64,000 nt of DNA from NCBI GenBank assembly GCA_002479255.1, contig DLMJ01000008.1:62001-126000 (forward strand), in the 5' to 3' direction. The DNA comes from Candidatus Binatus soli (GTDB lineage Bacteria > Desulfobacterota > Binatia > Binatales > Binataceae). Below are positions 24,689 through 33,031 of the stretch, piece by piece. How positions within the stretch are numbered: the stretch's first letter is position 1; every line of letters begins with the position of its first letter. A program made the position numbers and the translations under genes. The notes beneath the pieces are model-generated. The model ran no database searches, was not told the origin of the DNA, and saw nothing but the letters and a program-made list of their open reading frames with translations.

Positions 24689-27355
24689 TCAGTCGCCGGC
24701 GCCGAGTTCCTGAAGTTGGATGTCAAGAAGGTTTTTCTGACTATTCAATTCCTCGATTTTTAGCAGGGTTTCGGCTTTAGCTTCGTCCTTCGCGTGCAGC
24801 CAGAAGTTCCGATCTTCCCTCCGAATAATATGGCGATCCAAGTGGTGGACCACCTCGTTGCGCTTCTTCAGCAAGGTTTCCCGTAACACCTGTAGATCGA
24901 AGTTTGCTGGATGTGAGACCCATACTCGCGCGCGTGGCAATTGCTTTGGGAAAAACCCGGGGATCATTTGCGTCGACTCATCGGCCGCTTCGAGTTCGTT
25001 CAACTTTGCGAGTGTTTTTGCAAAACCCTTCCATGATACGAACAGGATCTGGTCTTGTAAGCCAATCGCCTTCCACTTCGCTTGAGCCCGCTGCCCCGGT
25101 TGCCATCCGAGCAGCGAGCGCAGCGAGTTGATGGCCTCGGTCGCCTCGATGCAGTGATTCATCGCGGTTTCTTCCGCCGCCGAAAGCGGATTCGTCACCG
25201 ACGCCTCCGGATACTTCGCGATCGGCAGATGCGCTGCGAGATTCGGCTCGTCCAGATATGGCCGAATCACCTGCCAGATTTCCTCCGACACGAACGGCAT
25301 GAACGGATGGATCAAGCGCAGCATCTTGTCGAATACGTTGACCAGCACCCATCGCGCGGCCGCCTGCCGTTCGCCGCCGGCCTTGAGCGGCTCCTTGGAC
25401 AGCTCGATGTACCAATCGCAGAACTCGTGCCAGATGAACTGGTACAGCTTCATCGCAGCGACGTTGAATTCGTAAACGTCGATCGACCGGGTGACTTCGC
25501 GAATCGTGTCGTCGAGTCGCGACAGAATCCATCGCTCGGCCAATCCCAGCTTTGCGGTTTCGATGCGCGGGAGCGGTTGCGGCGCGCCATCGAGATTCAT
25601 CATCACAAAGCGCGCCGCGTTCCAAATCTTGTTCGCGAACGCCCGCGACGCCGCGAATCTGTCGTGCGACAGGATTACATCGCGTCCTTGCGCGGCCAAC
25701 TGCGCCAGCGTGAAGCGGACCGCGTCCGCCCCGTACTGTTCCATCAAATCGAGCGGGTCAACCACGTTGCCCTTCGACTTGGTCATCTTCTTGCCAAGTT
25801 CGTCGCGCACCAGCGGCGTGATGTACACGTCCTTGAACGGCGCCTTGTCCGTCAGCTCCAGTCCGAACATCATCATGCGCGCGACCCAGAAAAAAATGAT
25901 GTCGAATCCCGTCAACAGCAGGCTGGTCGGGTAGTACTTCTCAAAGTCGGGCGTGTCGTCCGGCCATCCGAGCGTGGACATCGGCCACAGGCCCGAGCTG
26001 AACCAGGTGTCGAGCACGTCGTCGTCCTGGATGATGTCGGAGCCGTCGCACTCGGGGCATCGCGACGGCCGCTCGGCCGCGACAACCAGATGGTCGCATC
26101 GCGCGCATCGATAGGCGGGAATCCGATGGCCCCACCATAGCTGGCGCGAGATACACCAGTCGTGGATGTTCTCCAGCCAGTTGAAAAACGTGTTCTCCCA
26201 GAACTTCGGATGAAAGGTCGTGTCGCCCTTGCGCACCGCTTCGATCGCGCGATCGGCCATCTCCCGCATCCGCATGAACCATTGCTCGGAAAGCATCGGC
26301 TCGACGATCGTGTCGCATCGCGAGCACACGCCGACTGCGTGCGAATGCGGCTCGATCTTTTCGAGCAGCCCGGCGTGCTCGAGGTCCTTGACGATTTGCT
26401 TGCGCGCATCCTCGCGCGCGAGGCCGCGATATGCGCCCGCGTTTTCATTCATCCGCGCCATCCCGTCGAGCACCGCAATCTGGTCGAGGTCGTGACGCTT
26501 GCCCAGTTCGAAGTCGATCGGGTCGTGGGCGGGTGTAACTTTCAAGGCGCCGGTGCCGAATTCGCGATCGATCGCGGCGTCGGCAATGATCTTTATCTCG
26601 CGGCCCATCAGCGGCAGACGAATTGTCTTGCCGACGTAAGATCGGTAGCGCTCGTCGCCGGGATTCACGGCGACCGCGGTGTCACCAAGCATCGTTTCGG
26701 GCCGCGTCGTTGCGATCGTAATCGCACCCGTGCCGTCGGCAAGCGGGTAGCGAATGTACCAAAGGCTGCCCTGAACGTCTTTGTGATCGACTTCGAGATC
26801 GGACAGCGCCGTTTCGCATCGCGGGCACCAGTTGATGAGCCGCTTGGCGCGGTAGATGAGACCCTTGTTGTAAAGATCGACGAAGACTTTCGTCACGGCG
26901 CGCGAAAGACCCGGGTCCAGCGTGAAGCGCTCGCGGCTCCAGTCGCATGACGCGCCCAGCCTGCGCAACTGGTTCAGGATTCGATCGCCGTAAGTCGCGC
27001 GCCATTGCCAGACGCGATCGACGAACGCATCCCGGCCGAGCAGATGACGGTTTTGGCCATCCTTCGCAAGGTCCTTCTCGACCGCGTTTTGCGTCGCGAT
27101 TCCGGCGTGATCGGTGCCGGGCAGCCACAGCGTGTTGTAACCCTGCATCCGGCGCGCGCGCACGATGATGTCCTGCAGCGAGACGTTGAGCGCGTGGCCG
27201 AGATGGAGCTGACCCGTGATGTTCGGCGGTGGAATCACGACCGAGAAGACTTTGCCCTCGCGCGCGGGATCGGCCTTGAAGTAGCCCAGCTCGATCCACT
27301 TCTGAAACCATCTTTCTTCAGCAGACTTCGAATCAAATGTCTTGGGCAAATCCAC
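24689..27355 (-). CDS. valS: Valyl-tRNA synthetase
   Basis: Class I synthetase charging tRNA-Val. 888 residues from a GTG start. HIGH-type motif PPNITGQLHLGHALN, the KMSKS-type motif KKMTKSKGNVVDP (Thr for Ser in second place of the usual motif), the editing domain between them, the tRNA-binding anticodon domain (FNVAAMKLYQFIWHEFCDWY) and a C-terminal coiled-coil arm (LLKIEELNSQKNLLDIQLQE, leucine heptads). The leader contains a terminator-like hairpin at 27422-27440. Confidence 0.97.
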   Translation of the reverse strand: MDLPKTFDSKSAEERWFQKWIELGYFKADPAREGKVFSVVIPPPNITGQLHLGHALNVSLQDIIVRARRMQGYNTLWLPGTDHAGIATQNAVEKDLAKDGQNRHLLGRDAFVDRVWQWRATYGDRILNQLRRLGASCDWSRERFTLDPGLSRAVTKVFVDLYNKGLIYRAKRLINWCPRCETALSDLEVDHKDVQGSLWYIRYPLADGTGAITIATTRPETMLGDTAVAVNPGDERYRSYVGKTIRLPLMGREIKIIADAAIDREFGTGALKVTPAHDPIDFELGKRHDLDQIAVLDGMARMNENAGAYRGLAREDARKQIVKDLEHAGLLEKIEPHSHAVGVCSRCDTIVEPMLSEQWFMRMREMADRAIEAVRKGDTTFHPKFWENTFFNWLENIHDWCISRQLWWGHRIPAYRCARCDHLVVAAERPSRCPECDGSDIIQDDDVLDTWFSSGLWPMSTLGWPDDTPDFEKYYPTSLLLTGFDIIFFWVARMMMFGLELTDKAPFKDVYITPLVRDELGKKMTKSKGNVVDPLDLMEQYGADAVRFTLAQLAAQGRDVILSHDRFAASRAFANKIWNAARFVMMNLDGAPQPLPRIETAKLGLAERWILSRLDDTIREVTRSIDVYEFNVAAMKLYQFIWHEFCDWYIELSKEPLKAGGERQAAARWVLVNVFDKMLRLIHPFMPFVSEEIWQVIRPYLDEPNLAAHLPIAKYPEASVTNPLSAAEETAMNHCIEATEAINSLRSLLGWQPGQRAQAKWKAIGLQDQILFVSWKGFAKTLAKLNELEAADESTQMIPGFFPKQLPRARVWVSHPANFDLQVLRETLLKKRNEVVHHLDRHIIRREDRNFWLHAKDEAKAETLLKIEELNSQKNLLDIQLQELGAGD

Positions 27356-27417
27356 CGTGAGTATCCTGATGCCGCCGATCCTCCGATATTTTCCGCGATC
27401 CCGGAATCGCTCCGTCG

Positions 27418-27440
27418 AAAAAAGGGCGCGGCGCGCCCTT
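27418..27440 (-). terminator. Terminator-like hairpin in the valS leader
   Basis: Arms AAGGGCGC / GCGCCCTT (27422-27429 and 27433-27440) around a 3-base loop, followed on the minus strand by a run of six U. It is 63-85 bp upstream of the valS GTG and points towards it, in a divergent intergenic region with no other minus-strand gene upstream. It can only end a valS leader transcript or an unannotated small RNA. No T-box antiterminator sequence is seen. Confidence 0.6.
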
Positions 27441-27598
27441 CGCTCAAATCATATTGTCCTCGCTGTCACCTCTCAAGCGCGCTGCTTTGAGGGCAAGGCG
27501 TCCCGTTCGATCAAATGGCTTGTAAAAGCGAGGGGGTTAATAATATCGTGCGCATGCCCGTGGGGATGGGTGAATTCGACTCCGGAGGGGAAATTTCT

Positions 27599-27856
27599 AT
27601 GGCTGACGCGTTTCGCAAACTGGCTATGGCAGCCGCGCTTGGAACATTGCTTCTTGCGGGCGGAATGTCGGGTTGCAGCTCGATCTCCACTGACCGCGCC
27701 GATTGCAACGTCGTGAAGTTGCAGACGGAATCGGGCCGTTCCGATGCTGAGATCGCGTCGGCCATCGGCGCCAGCGTCAAAGATGTCGCAAAATGCCACG
27801 GACCTGAAAAGTCGGGCAACAAGACCTCGAATGACGCGATCCCTTCGGCCTATTGA
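27599..27856 (+). CDS. Small lipoprotein
   Basis: 85 residues from ATG 27599 (GGAGGGG 8 bp upstream). Signal peptide MADAFRKLAMAAALGTLLLAGG ends in lipobox GMSGC. The mature part contains two further Cys (DCNVVK, AKCHG) and a short helix with spaced DAEIASAIGA. No family recognised. Divergent from valS; the 3' end lies 24 bp before the AGTGAAA repeats and tRNA-Leu. Confidence 0.7.
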   Translation: MADAFRKLAMAAALGTLLLAGGMSGCSSISTDRADCNVVKLQTESGRSDAEIASAIGASVKDVAKCHGPEKSGNKTSNDAIPSAY

Positions 27857-27880
27857 GCCGCACCGCGACCGAGAGGCGCC

Positions 27881-27910
27881 AGTGAAAAGTGAAAAGTGAA
27901 AAGTGAAAAG
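27881..27910. repeat. Tandem AGTGAAA repeat (four copies)
   Basis: Four 7-bp units AGTGAAA at 27881-27908 ending in AAG-CGGATT, between the small lipoprotein and the 3' end of tRNA-Leu. On the minus strand it reads as pyrimidine-rich TTTCACT units directly downstream of the tRNA. Related sequence occurs at 4366-4381 and 28093-28109. Confidence 0.7.
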
Positions 27911-27915
27911 CGGAT

Positions 27916-28001
27916 TGGTGCGAGAGAGGGGACTTGAACCCCTACGAGCTTGCGCTCACAAGGTCCTGAGCCTTGCGCGTCTGCCATTCCGCCACTCTCG
28001 C
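27916..28001 (-). tRNA. tRNA-Leu (CAG)
   Basis: Full cloverleaf on the minus strand. Acceptor GCGAGAG pairs with CTCTCGC; D stem is GCG/CGC; anticodon stem CAAGG/CCTTG encloses loop CTCAGGA, so the anticodon is CAG (codon CUG). A long variable arm GAGC-GCAA-GCTC identifies a class II Leu tRNA, and the T arm AGGGG-TTCAAGT-CCCCT follows. CCA is encoded (27916-27918). Confidence 0.96.
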
Positions 28002-28126
28002 GAGCGAGACCAAGAGTATAGCGTTTAACCGGCTGATGATTCCAATTCAAGACGGGATTCCAATATTCGCGCGGCGTCTTGAGCGCGCAGCCCCAGTGAA
28101 AAAGTGAAACACAATCTGCGGTTGCG

Positions 28127-28846
28127 ATGAGTGACCGGGTGCGCGGCGCGATCGCGCTTGCCCCGGCGCCGGCGCCGTCATCGCTCGCGCTGGACTTGAG
28201 TGCGGGCGACGGCCTTTCGAGCCGTCTCCTTGCGGAGCGCGGATGGCGGGTAGTATCGACCGAGTATCGAACCCGCAAACCCGGCTGGGTGGCGGTCAAC
28301 CTCAATCACGATCTCCCGTTTCGCCCGGCGCGCTTCGACCTGGTGATGATGCTCGAAGTGATCGAGCATCTCGCCGACATCCCGCACGCGCTCGGTGAAA
28401 TAGCGCGCGTGATGCGGCCCGGCGCGGTCGCGATCGTCACCACGCCCAATCGCCTGAACGTCAGCTCGCGAATACATTACTTGCTGAGCGGCTATTACAA
28501 GGGACGGCGTGCGCCGTTGGCGTACCGCTATCGCGTCGCGGACGGCCGCAACTGGCACGTGATGGGCCTCAACGACCTGCATTGGATCGCATGGGGGGCG
28601 GGACTTCGGATGGAGGCGCTCGGGCGCAGCCGGCGCAAGTTGCGATCGCGAATCTTTGCGCCGATTCTGTGGCCGTTGATCGCGGGCTTCTCGTGGATGC
28701 TCTATGGGCGGGGCGCAAAAGAACCGGCACAGCGCAGAATCAATCGTGAGCTGCTGGGGTTCATGACCAGCGCGAGTCTGCTGATGGACGAAAATATCAT
28801 CATGCGATTTCGCAAGGTGGATGGCTCCGATTCGCGTCAAGATTGA
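28127..28846 (+). CDS. Class I SAM-dependent methyltransferase
   Basis: 239 residues with a Rossmann methyltransferase core: LDLSAGDGLSSRLL (motif I), FDLVMMLEVIEHL and VMRPGAVAIVTTPN (motifs II-III). The C-terminal part contains hydrophobic segments (ILWPLIAGFSWMLY). It lies 6 bp before a glycosyltransferase, suggesting glycan or lipid-linked sugar methylation. A paralogue with a similar TTPN...S.R...L..G block lies at 42525-43292. Confidence 0.88.
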   Translation: MSDRVRGAIALAPAPAPSSLALDLSAGDGLSSRLLAERGWRVVSTEYRTRKPGWVAVNLNHDLPFRPARFDLVMMLEVIEHLADIPHALGEIARVMRPGAVAIVTTPNRLNVSSRIHYLLSGYYKGRRAPLAYRYRVADGRNWHVMGLNDLHWIAWGAGLRMEALGRSRRKLRSRIFAPILWPLIAGFSWMLYGRGAKEPAQRRINRELLGFMTSASLLMDENIIMRFRKVDGSDSRQD

Positions 28847-28852
28847 AGAGCA

Positions 28853-29710
28853 TTGAAGACGTCTGTCATCGTCGCGACTCACGGCAGGCCCGCATCGATT
28901 CGGCGGCTGCTCGCAAGCCTCGCGCCCGAACTCGCGACTGGTTCGCGCGAGATAATCGTCGCCGAAAATGGCACGCCGGCGCCGATCGAGCTGTCGCTCG
29001 AAGGCGTGGCGCTCAAGCATCTGCACGAGCCTCGCGCCGGAAAATGCCGCATTCAGAATCGCGCAATCGCGCAGGCGGCCAGCGAAAGCGAAAGCGAAAT
29101 CCTCGTCTTCCTCGACGACGATCTGATCGTCGCGCCGGGCTATCTCGAAGCGGTCGAGCAGTTCTTTGACACCCATCGCGAGTTCGCCGCGATGAAGGGG
29201 CGGATCCTCCCGGCCGAAGATCCCGAAAAAAAGGTCGGGCCGGTGGCGGTGTACCTCGACCTGCCGATCGCCGATCATGGCGAAGAAATAATCGAAGTGC
29301 GCGGAGTGCTCGGCGCGAATATGGCTTTTCGTGCAGAGGTGCTTAAACAAGTGGGATCGTTCGACGAGCGCCTCGGTCCGGGCGCGGGCGGGCACGAGGA
29401 GGAAACCGAGATGTCGCAGCGAATCCGGCGCGCGGGCTTTCGAATCGGATACGCGCCAAAGGCGCTTGTCTATCACGAAGTTGACGCCGCACGCGCCAAT
29501 CGCGAACGATTCATCAGAATTGCGCGCGAGCGCGGCCGGTGCCGGATGCTGCATGAGAAGCATTCCAGCCTGGACGTGATCCTGAAGAATGTGATCGCGC
29601 TGACGCGGCTGCGGATTGCGCAGTTGACGGGCGCCGCCATCCCGAGAATCGCGCGCGAGGAACGCAGACTCGCAATCGCGCGCGGAATGTTCGACGGTCT
29701 CGGCGGCTAG
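28853..29710 (+). CDS. Family 2 glycosyltransferase
   Basis: 285 residues. GT-A fold: SVIVATHGRP start, LVFLDDDLIVAPGYL with the DxD-type DDD metal motif near residue 85, then VLGANMAFRAEVLKQVGSFDE and the catalytic-base region GGHEEETEMSQRIR. Starts at TTG 28853 (KTSVIVATHGRP follows), 6 bp after the methyltransferase. Probably adds a sugar to a surface glycan; donor and acceptor unknown. Confidence 0.9.
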   Translation: MKTSVIVATHGRPASIRRLLASLAPELATGSREIIVAENGTPAPIELSLEGVALKHLHEPRAGKCRIQNRAIAQAASESESEILVFLDDDLIVAPGYLEAVEQFFDTHREFAAMKGRILPAEDPEKKVGPVAVYLDLPIADHGEEIIEVRGVLGANMAFRAEVLKQVGSFDERLGPGAGGHEEETEMSQRIRRAGFRIGYAPKALVYHEVDAARANRERFIRIARERGRCRMLHEKHSSLDVILKNVIALTRLRIAQLTGAAIPRIAREERRLAIARGMFDGLGG

Positions 29711-29726
29711 AAACGCGCCGCGCGCC

Positions 29727-30851
29727 CTACCCTGTCGATTCAATCAGCGCGTTCAATTCGTTTGCGTAGCGCGTCCAGGTAAAGTTTTCGGCCGTCTCGC
29801 GGGCCTCACCGCCAAGACTTGCGGGCGCGTCAAACAAGGCGCCGAGACGAAGCGCGACCTCGCCCACATCGTCGGGATTGTCGACTCGAAACCCGCGCAT
29901 CGAGGGCGGGATCAACTCCGCAACGCCCGAGAACACGCTGGTCATCACGGGCAATCCACTGGCCATCGCTTCCATTACGACGTTGCCGAACGGTTCGAAC
30001 AGCGACGGCATCGCAAACGCGTCCGCCGCGTGAAAGATCGCCTCGACGTTGGGTTGTGGACCCGCGAAGACTACTCGAGCGCCGACGTTGAGGGCGCGAG
30101 CGCGGTGCGCGAATTTGTCGGCCGCTCGATCGGCGCCGACCACCAACAGAAACGCGCCGCCCGCGACCAGCGGCCATGCTTCGATGAGGAATCCCAATCC
30201 CTTGCGCGCGAAGCCGTTGCCGACAAAGACGACCATCCGGGCACTGGCCGGAACTGCAAACTTCCGGCGGATAGCCGCGCGCTCGGACGGATCGGCGCCG
30301 GGCCGGAAGCGATCGAGGTCGACGCCATTGTAGATCGTGACCGTTTTTTCAGGCGCGAGGCGGAATTCCCGAATCAGATCGTCGCGAACGAAATTCGACA
30401 CCGCAATCGCGCGCCTCAGCCCGGGACTTCGGAAGGCCTGGCGCTCGACGAGCATCTGGACCTGATGATACGGACTGATACGCATCGCAGACGCGCCGAG
30501 CGCGCCGCGCCATCTTCGCGCCGCGCGGATGTAACTGGCGTGCGCGCCGCCGCCGGAGCGCATCACGTCGGCGCCGACGCATCGCGCGAAGCTCAGCACC
30601 AGATCGGTCCCTGCGCGGCGGGCCGCAGGCGCAGCAGTCCACGCGAATCGCATCAGGGACAGGGCGCGTCCGAGCCTTGGGCCTACGCCGACGCGATGAA
30701 CATCCCGGTCGCCGGCCGCGCCACGGATCTGGTCTGCGAAAATCGTAATTTGATGGCCCGCTGCGCGCAGGTAATCCGCCGTAACGATCAAATCGCGCTC
30801 GGTCCCGCCGCCCGCGCTATCGAAACGGCGCGTCAGAAGCGCTATCCGCAT
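29727..30851 (-). CDS. Family 4 glycosyltransferase, WaaG-like
   Basis: 374 residues of GT-B fold. N-terminal ALLTRRFDSAGGGTERDL; the RSGGGAHASYI and ISPYHQVQMLVERQAF segments resemble the lipopolysaccharide core glucosyltransferase WaaG; VTIYNGVDLDRFRP and the donor-site E-x7-E signature EPFGNVVMEAMASGLPV follow. Start at ATG 30851 with GGAG upstream. Convergent with the GT2 gene (16 bp apart). A role in LPS core assembly is plausible given LpxC elsewhere, but not proven. Confidence 0.9.
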   Translation of the reverse strand: MRIALLTRRFDSAGGGTERDLIVTADYLRAAGHQITIFADQIRGAAGDRDVHRVGVGPRLGRALSLMRFAWTAAPAARRAGTDLVLSFARCVGADVMRSGGGAHASYIRAARRWRGALGASAMRISPYHQVQMLVERQAFRSPGLRRAIAVSNFVRDDLIREFRLAPEKTVTIYNGVDLDRFRPGADPSERAAIRRKFAVPASARMVVFVGNGFARKGLGFLIEAWPLVAGGAFLLVVGADRAADKFAHRARALNVGARVVFAGPQPNVEAIFHAADAFAMPSLFEPFGNVVMEAMASGLPVMTSVFSGVAELIPPSMRGFRVDNPDDVGEVALRLGALFDAPASLGGEARETAENFTWTRYANELNALIESTG

Positions 30852-30961
30852 TGAACGACGCTCCGCGGTATTGCCGCCGAACAGGTTTTGCGCGGTGCGC
30901 ACAAAAGATGCGGGGCCCCTTGCCGTGTGATAATTTCATCGGCGGGATGTGAGGTGGGGGA

Positions 30962-32347
30962 ATGATCGAAATTCAATGCACCAGTTGCCACACCCGCTAT
31001 CGGATTGATGAACGGGTCCTGCCCGACGATACACCGACCTTCAAGTGCTCGCGATGCGGCCACGTGTTCAACGCGGACGCGGCGCCTGCAAGAGTGCGCA
31101 AAGCGGCTCCACCAGCGGCCGAGAGTGAATCGCAGCCGGCGCGCACGATCCGCCCCGCGCGGCCGCGCGCAGGCGAGCTCAAGTCTCCAGTCGAAAGCGA
31201 CGTAGTCAAACGCGAGCATAGCGCGGGGCTGCGGCCGACGAATCCGCCCGAACCGCAAGTTCGCGTTCAACAATCGGATTCGGACCAGCGCGAGCCTTTC
31301 GAGCACAGGATGCCCGAGGCGCCGGCAAATGCGCCGACCGACGAGCCCGCTGATCGACGCGAGAAAGACCGGCACGAACCGCAATCCAATGATCCGCTCA
31401 ATCGCCCCTTCGGCGACCGCGAGCAGAAAGCCGACACCGGCGAAAATCTGAAATTCGATTTCAGCGACGAGCGCAATGAAATCGGCGACGCGCCGCCGGA
31501 GCACGAGCTCGAGCGTCCCGAGCCCGCCGACGGCGGATGGCAGGTGGGCGATGTGCTCGATGAGTTCGAATCCCCGCCGGTTCGCCAGGCCCCGACCCTG
31601 ATGGCCGAGCCGCAACCGGCCCCGCGCCCGGCGCCCAATCCGGTGCTTCGCGAGGCCGCGCCTCTGCATGCGCCGGCGCCTCGATTCGCACAGCCCCCGG
31701 CGCCGGCGAAAGCCGCGGGATTCCAACTGGGCGAGGTCGGCGACGAAGGCGCCGATGCGGCGGCGGCCGGCGGAACTCATGCGTCGGGATTTTTTCTTGC
31801 GATGTTTTTCTTCGTAGCGATCGTTTTCCTCGGTGCCAGCGCGCTCATCTGCAACGAGCCCGACGCCAGCGCGCGCATTCTCAGCCAGGCTCCGCGAATC
31901 GGCGGTTACTTCGCGCGCCCAATCGTACCGGCGATGCTGGTGGCGCTGCATGACGTCCGCTCGGAGTATTACACGCTCAAGGGCGGCCATGTCGCGCTGG
32001 TGATAAGCGGCAACGCGCAGAACGTCGGAGCGCATCCGTTGCATCTGGTCGAGATCGACGCCGATCTGATTGGCGGCGGCGCGCATCCGATCGCCAGCCG
32101 GAGCGTCGATTGCGGCAACGAGCTCTCGGCCAAGATGCTTGGCGAGATGACGCCGCGCGAAATCGAATTCTCTCAGGGGTTGAGTCCGCAGAAGGCGTTC
32201 GCGATGGAGCCATCGGCGTCGGCTCCGTTCCTGATGGTGTTCATAAATCCTCCTGCGGGCGCCGCCAAGGTTAGAATTTCGGTGTCAAAAGCCGTTGCGA
32301 CGGCGACCGCTCCCGATTCCGGCGCGAGCTCCCGGCCGCCGGCCTGA
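30962..32347 (+). CDS. Zinc-ribbon protein with DUF3426-like periplasmic domain
   Basis: 461 residues. N-terminal MJ0042-type zinc finger with CxxC pairs Cys6/Cys9 and Cys29/Cys32. A long Pro/Glu/Arg-rich linker (residues 45-270) is probably disordered. One transmembrane helix lies at about 276-296 (FFLAMFFFVAIVFLGASALI), and the C-terminal beta-rich DUF3426-like domain (LVISGNAQNVGAHPLHLVEIDADL) is extracytoplasmic. Similar zinc-ribbon/DUF3426 proteins occur in many delta- and betaproteobacteria without assigned function. GAGGTGGGGGA precedes the ATG. Confidence 0.88.
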   Translation: MIEIQCTSCHTRYRIDERVLPDDTPTFKCSRCGHVFNADAAPARVRKAAPPAAESESQPARTIRPARPRAGELKSPVESDVVKREHSAGLRPTNPPEPQVRVQQSDSDQREPFEHRMPEAPANAPTDEPADRREKDRHEPQSNDPLNRPFGDREQKADTGENLKFDFSDERNEIGDAPPEHELERPEPADGGWQVGDVLDEFESPPVRQAPTLMAEPQPAPRPAPNPVLREAAPLHAPAPRFAQPPAPAKAAGFQLGEVGDEGADAAAAGGTHASGFFLAMFFFVAIVFLGASALICNEPDASARILSQAPRIGGYFARPIVPAMLVALHDVRSEYYTLKGGHVALVISGNAQNVGAHPLHLVEIDADLIGGGAHPIASRSVDCGNELSAKMLGEMTPREIEFSQGLSPQKAFAMEPSASAPFLMVFINPPAGAAKVRISVSKAVATATAPDSGASSRPPA

Positions 32348-32362
32348 ATCGAGTCGCCGCGG

Positions 32363-32752
32363 CTATTCCTTCTCGCGTGCGAGCAGCTCCGCGTATTCAT
32401 CGGCGTCCATCAGGTCTTCGAGATCGCTCAGGTCCGTGATCTTCACCTTGATCAGCCAGCCGTCACCGTACGGGTCTTCGTTGACGGTTTCGGGGCTCTC
32501 GGGCAGGTCTTCGTTGATCTCGATGACGGTTCCGGTGACGGGCGCGTAAATATCCGAGACGGCTTTGACCGACTCGACGACGCCGAACGGATCGTCCTTG
32601 CTGACCTTGTCGCCGACCGCGGGCAATTCGATATACACAATCTCGCCCAACTGGTCTTGCGCGTGATCGGTGATACCAACGGTCGCAACGATATCTTCAG
32701 TCGCGACCCATTCGTGCTCCTTCGAATATTTGAGCCCCTGCGGGATCTCCAT
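32363..32752 (-). CDS. gcvH: Glycine cleavage system H protein
   Basis: 129-residue lipoyl carrier that shuttles the aminomethyl group between GcvP and GcvT. HEWVATEDIVATVGITDHAQ at the front and the lipoylation loop VVESVKAVSDIYAP with Lys63. Here it is separated from gcvT and gcvP and stands divergent from ald. GGAGGAG precedes the ATG. Confidence 0.96.
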   Translation of the reverse strand: MEIPQGLKYSKEHEWVATEDIVATVGITDHAQDQLGEIVYIELPAVGDKVSKDDPFGVVESVKAVSDIYAPVTGTVIEINEDLPESPETVNEDPYGDGWLIKVKITDLSDLEDLMDADEYAELLAREKE

Positions 32753-32829
32753 GACTCCTCCCGAAATCGTGAGCGGTGCGCGTTTTGCAGCTGCTTCGCG
32801 CCAGGCCGATCGCGATCACATCAATGCTC

Positions 32830-32858
32830 ATCAAGCGCAGTGGAGTCAGTCTTGTCAA
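32830..32858 (-). promoter_or_regulatory. Possible gcvH promoter
   Basis: On the minus strand TTGACA (32853-32858) is followed after 17 bp by CTTGAT (32830-32835). It would give a leader of about 70 bases before the gcvH ATG. The -35 is perfect but the -10 is weak. Confidence 0.35.
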
Positions 32859-33031
32859 GTTCCGCTTCACCCCGCCATGGGGATCGATCATGCGCGCGAC
32901 TCTTGACTGTTGCGCGTCGATCGCACTAGCCGGCGCACCCGCCGCGATTGCCAGCCGCTCGCCACCCGCCGTATCGTCGAAGCCAGGCGCAAGAGATCGA
33001 CCGATCGCGCGCAAGCGGAGGACCTATCTGC

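Noticed and set aside
27356..27598. T-box riboswitch for valS
   Set aside because: A terminator is present, but no specifier stem-loop or antiterminator T-box sequence could be found in the leader.
32753..33031. Glycine riboswitch before gcvH
   Set aside because: No aptamer-like paired core was recognised in the 279-bp divergent spacer.
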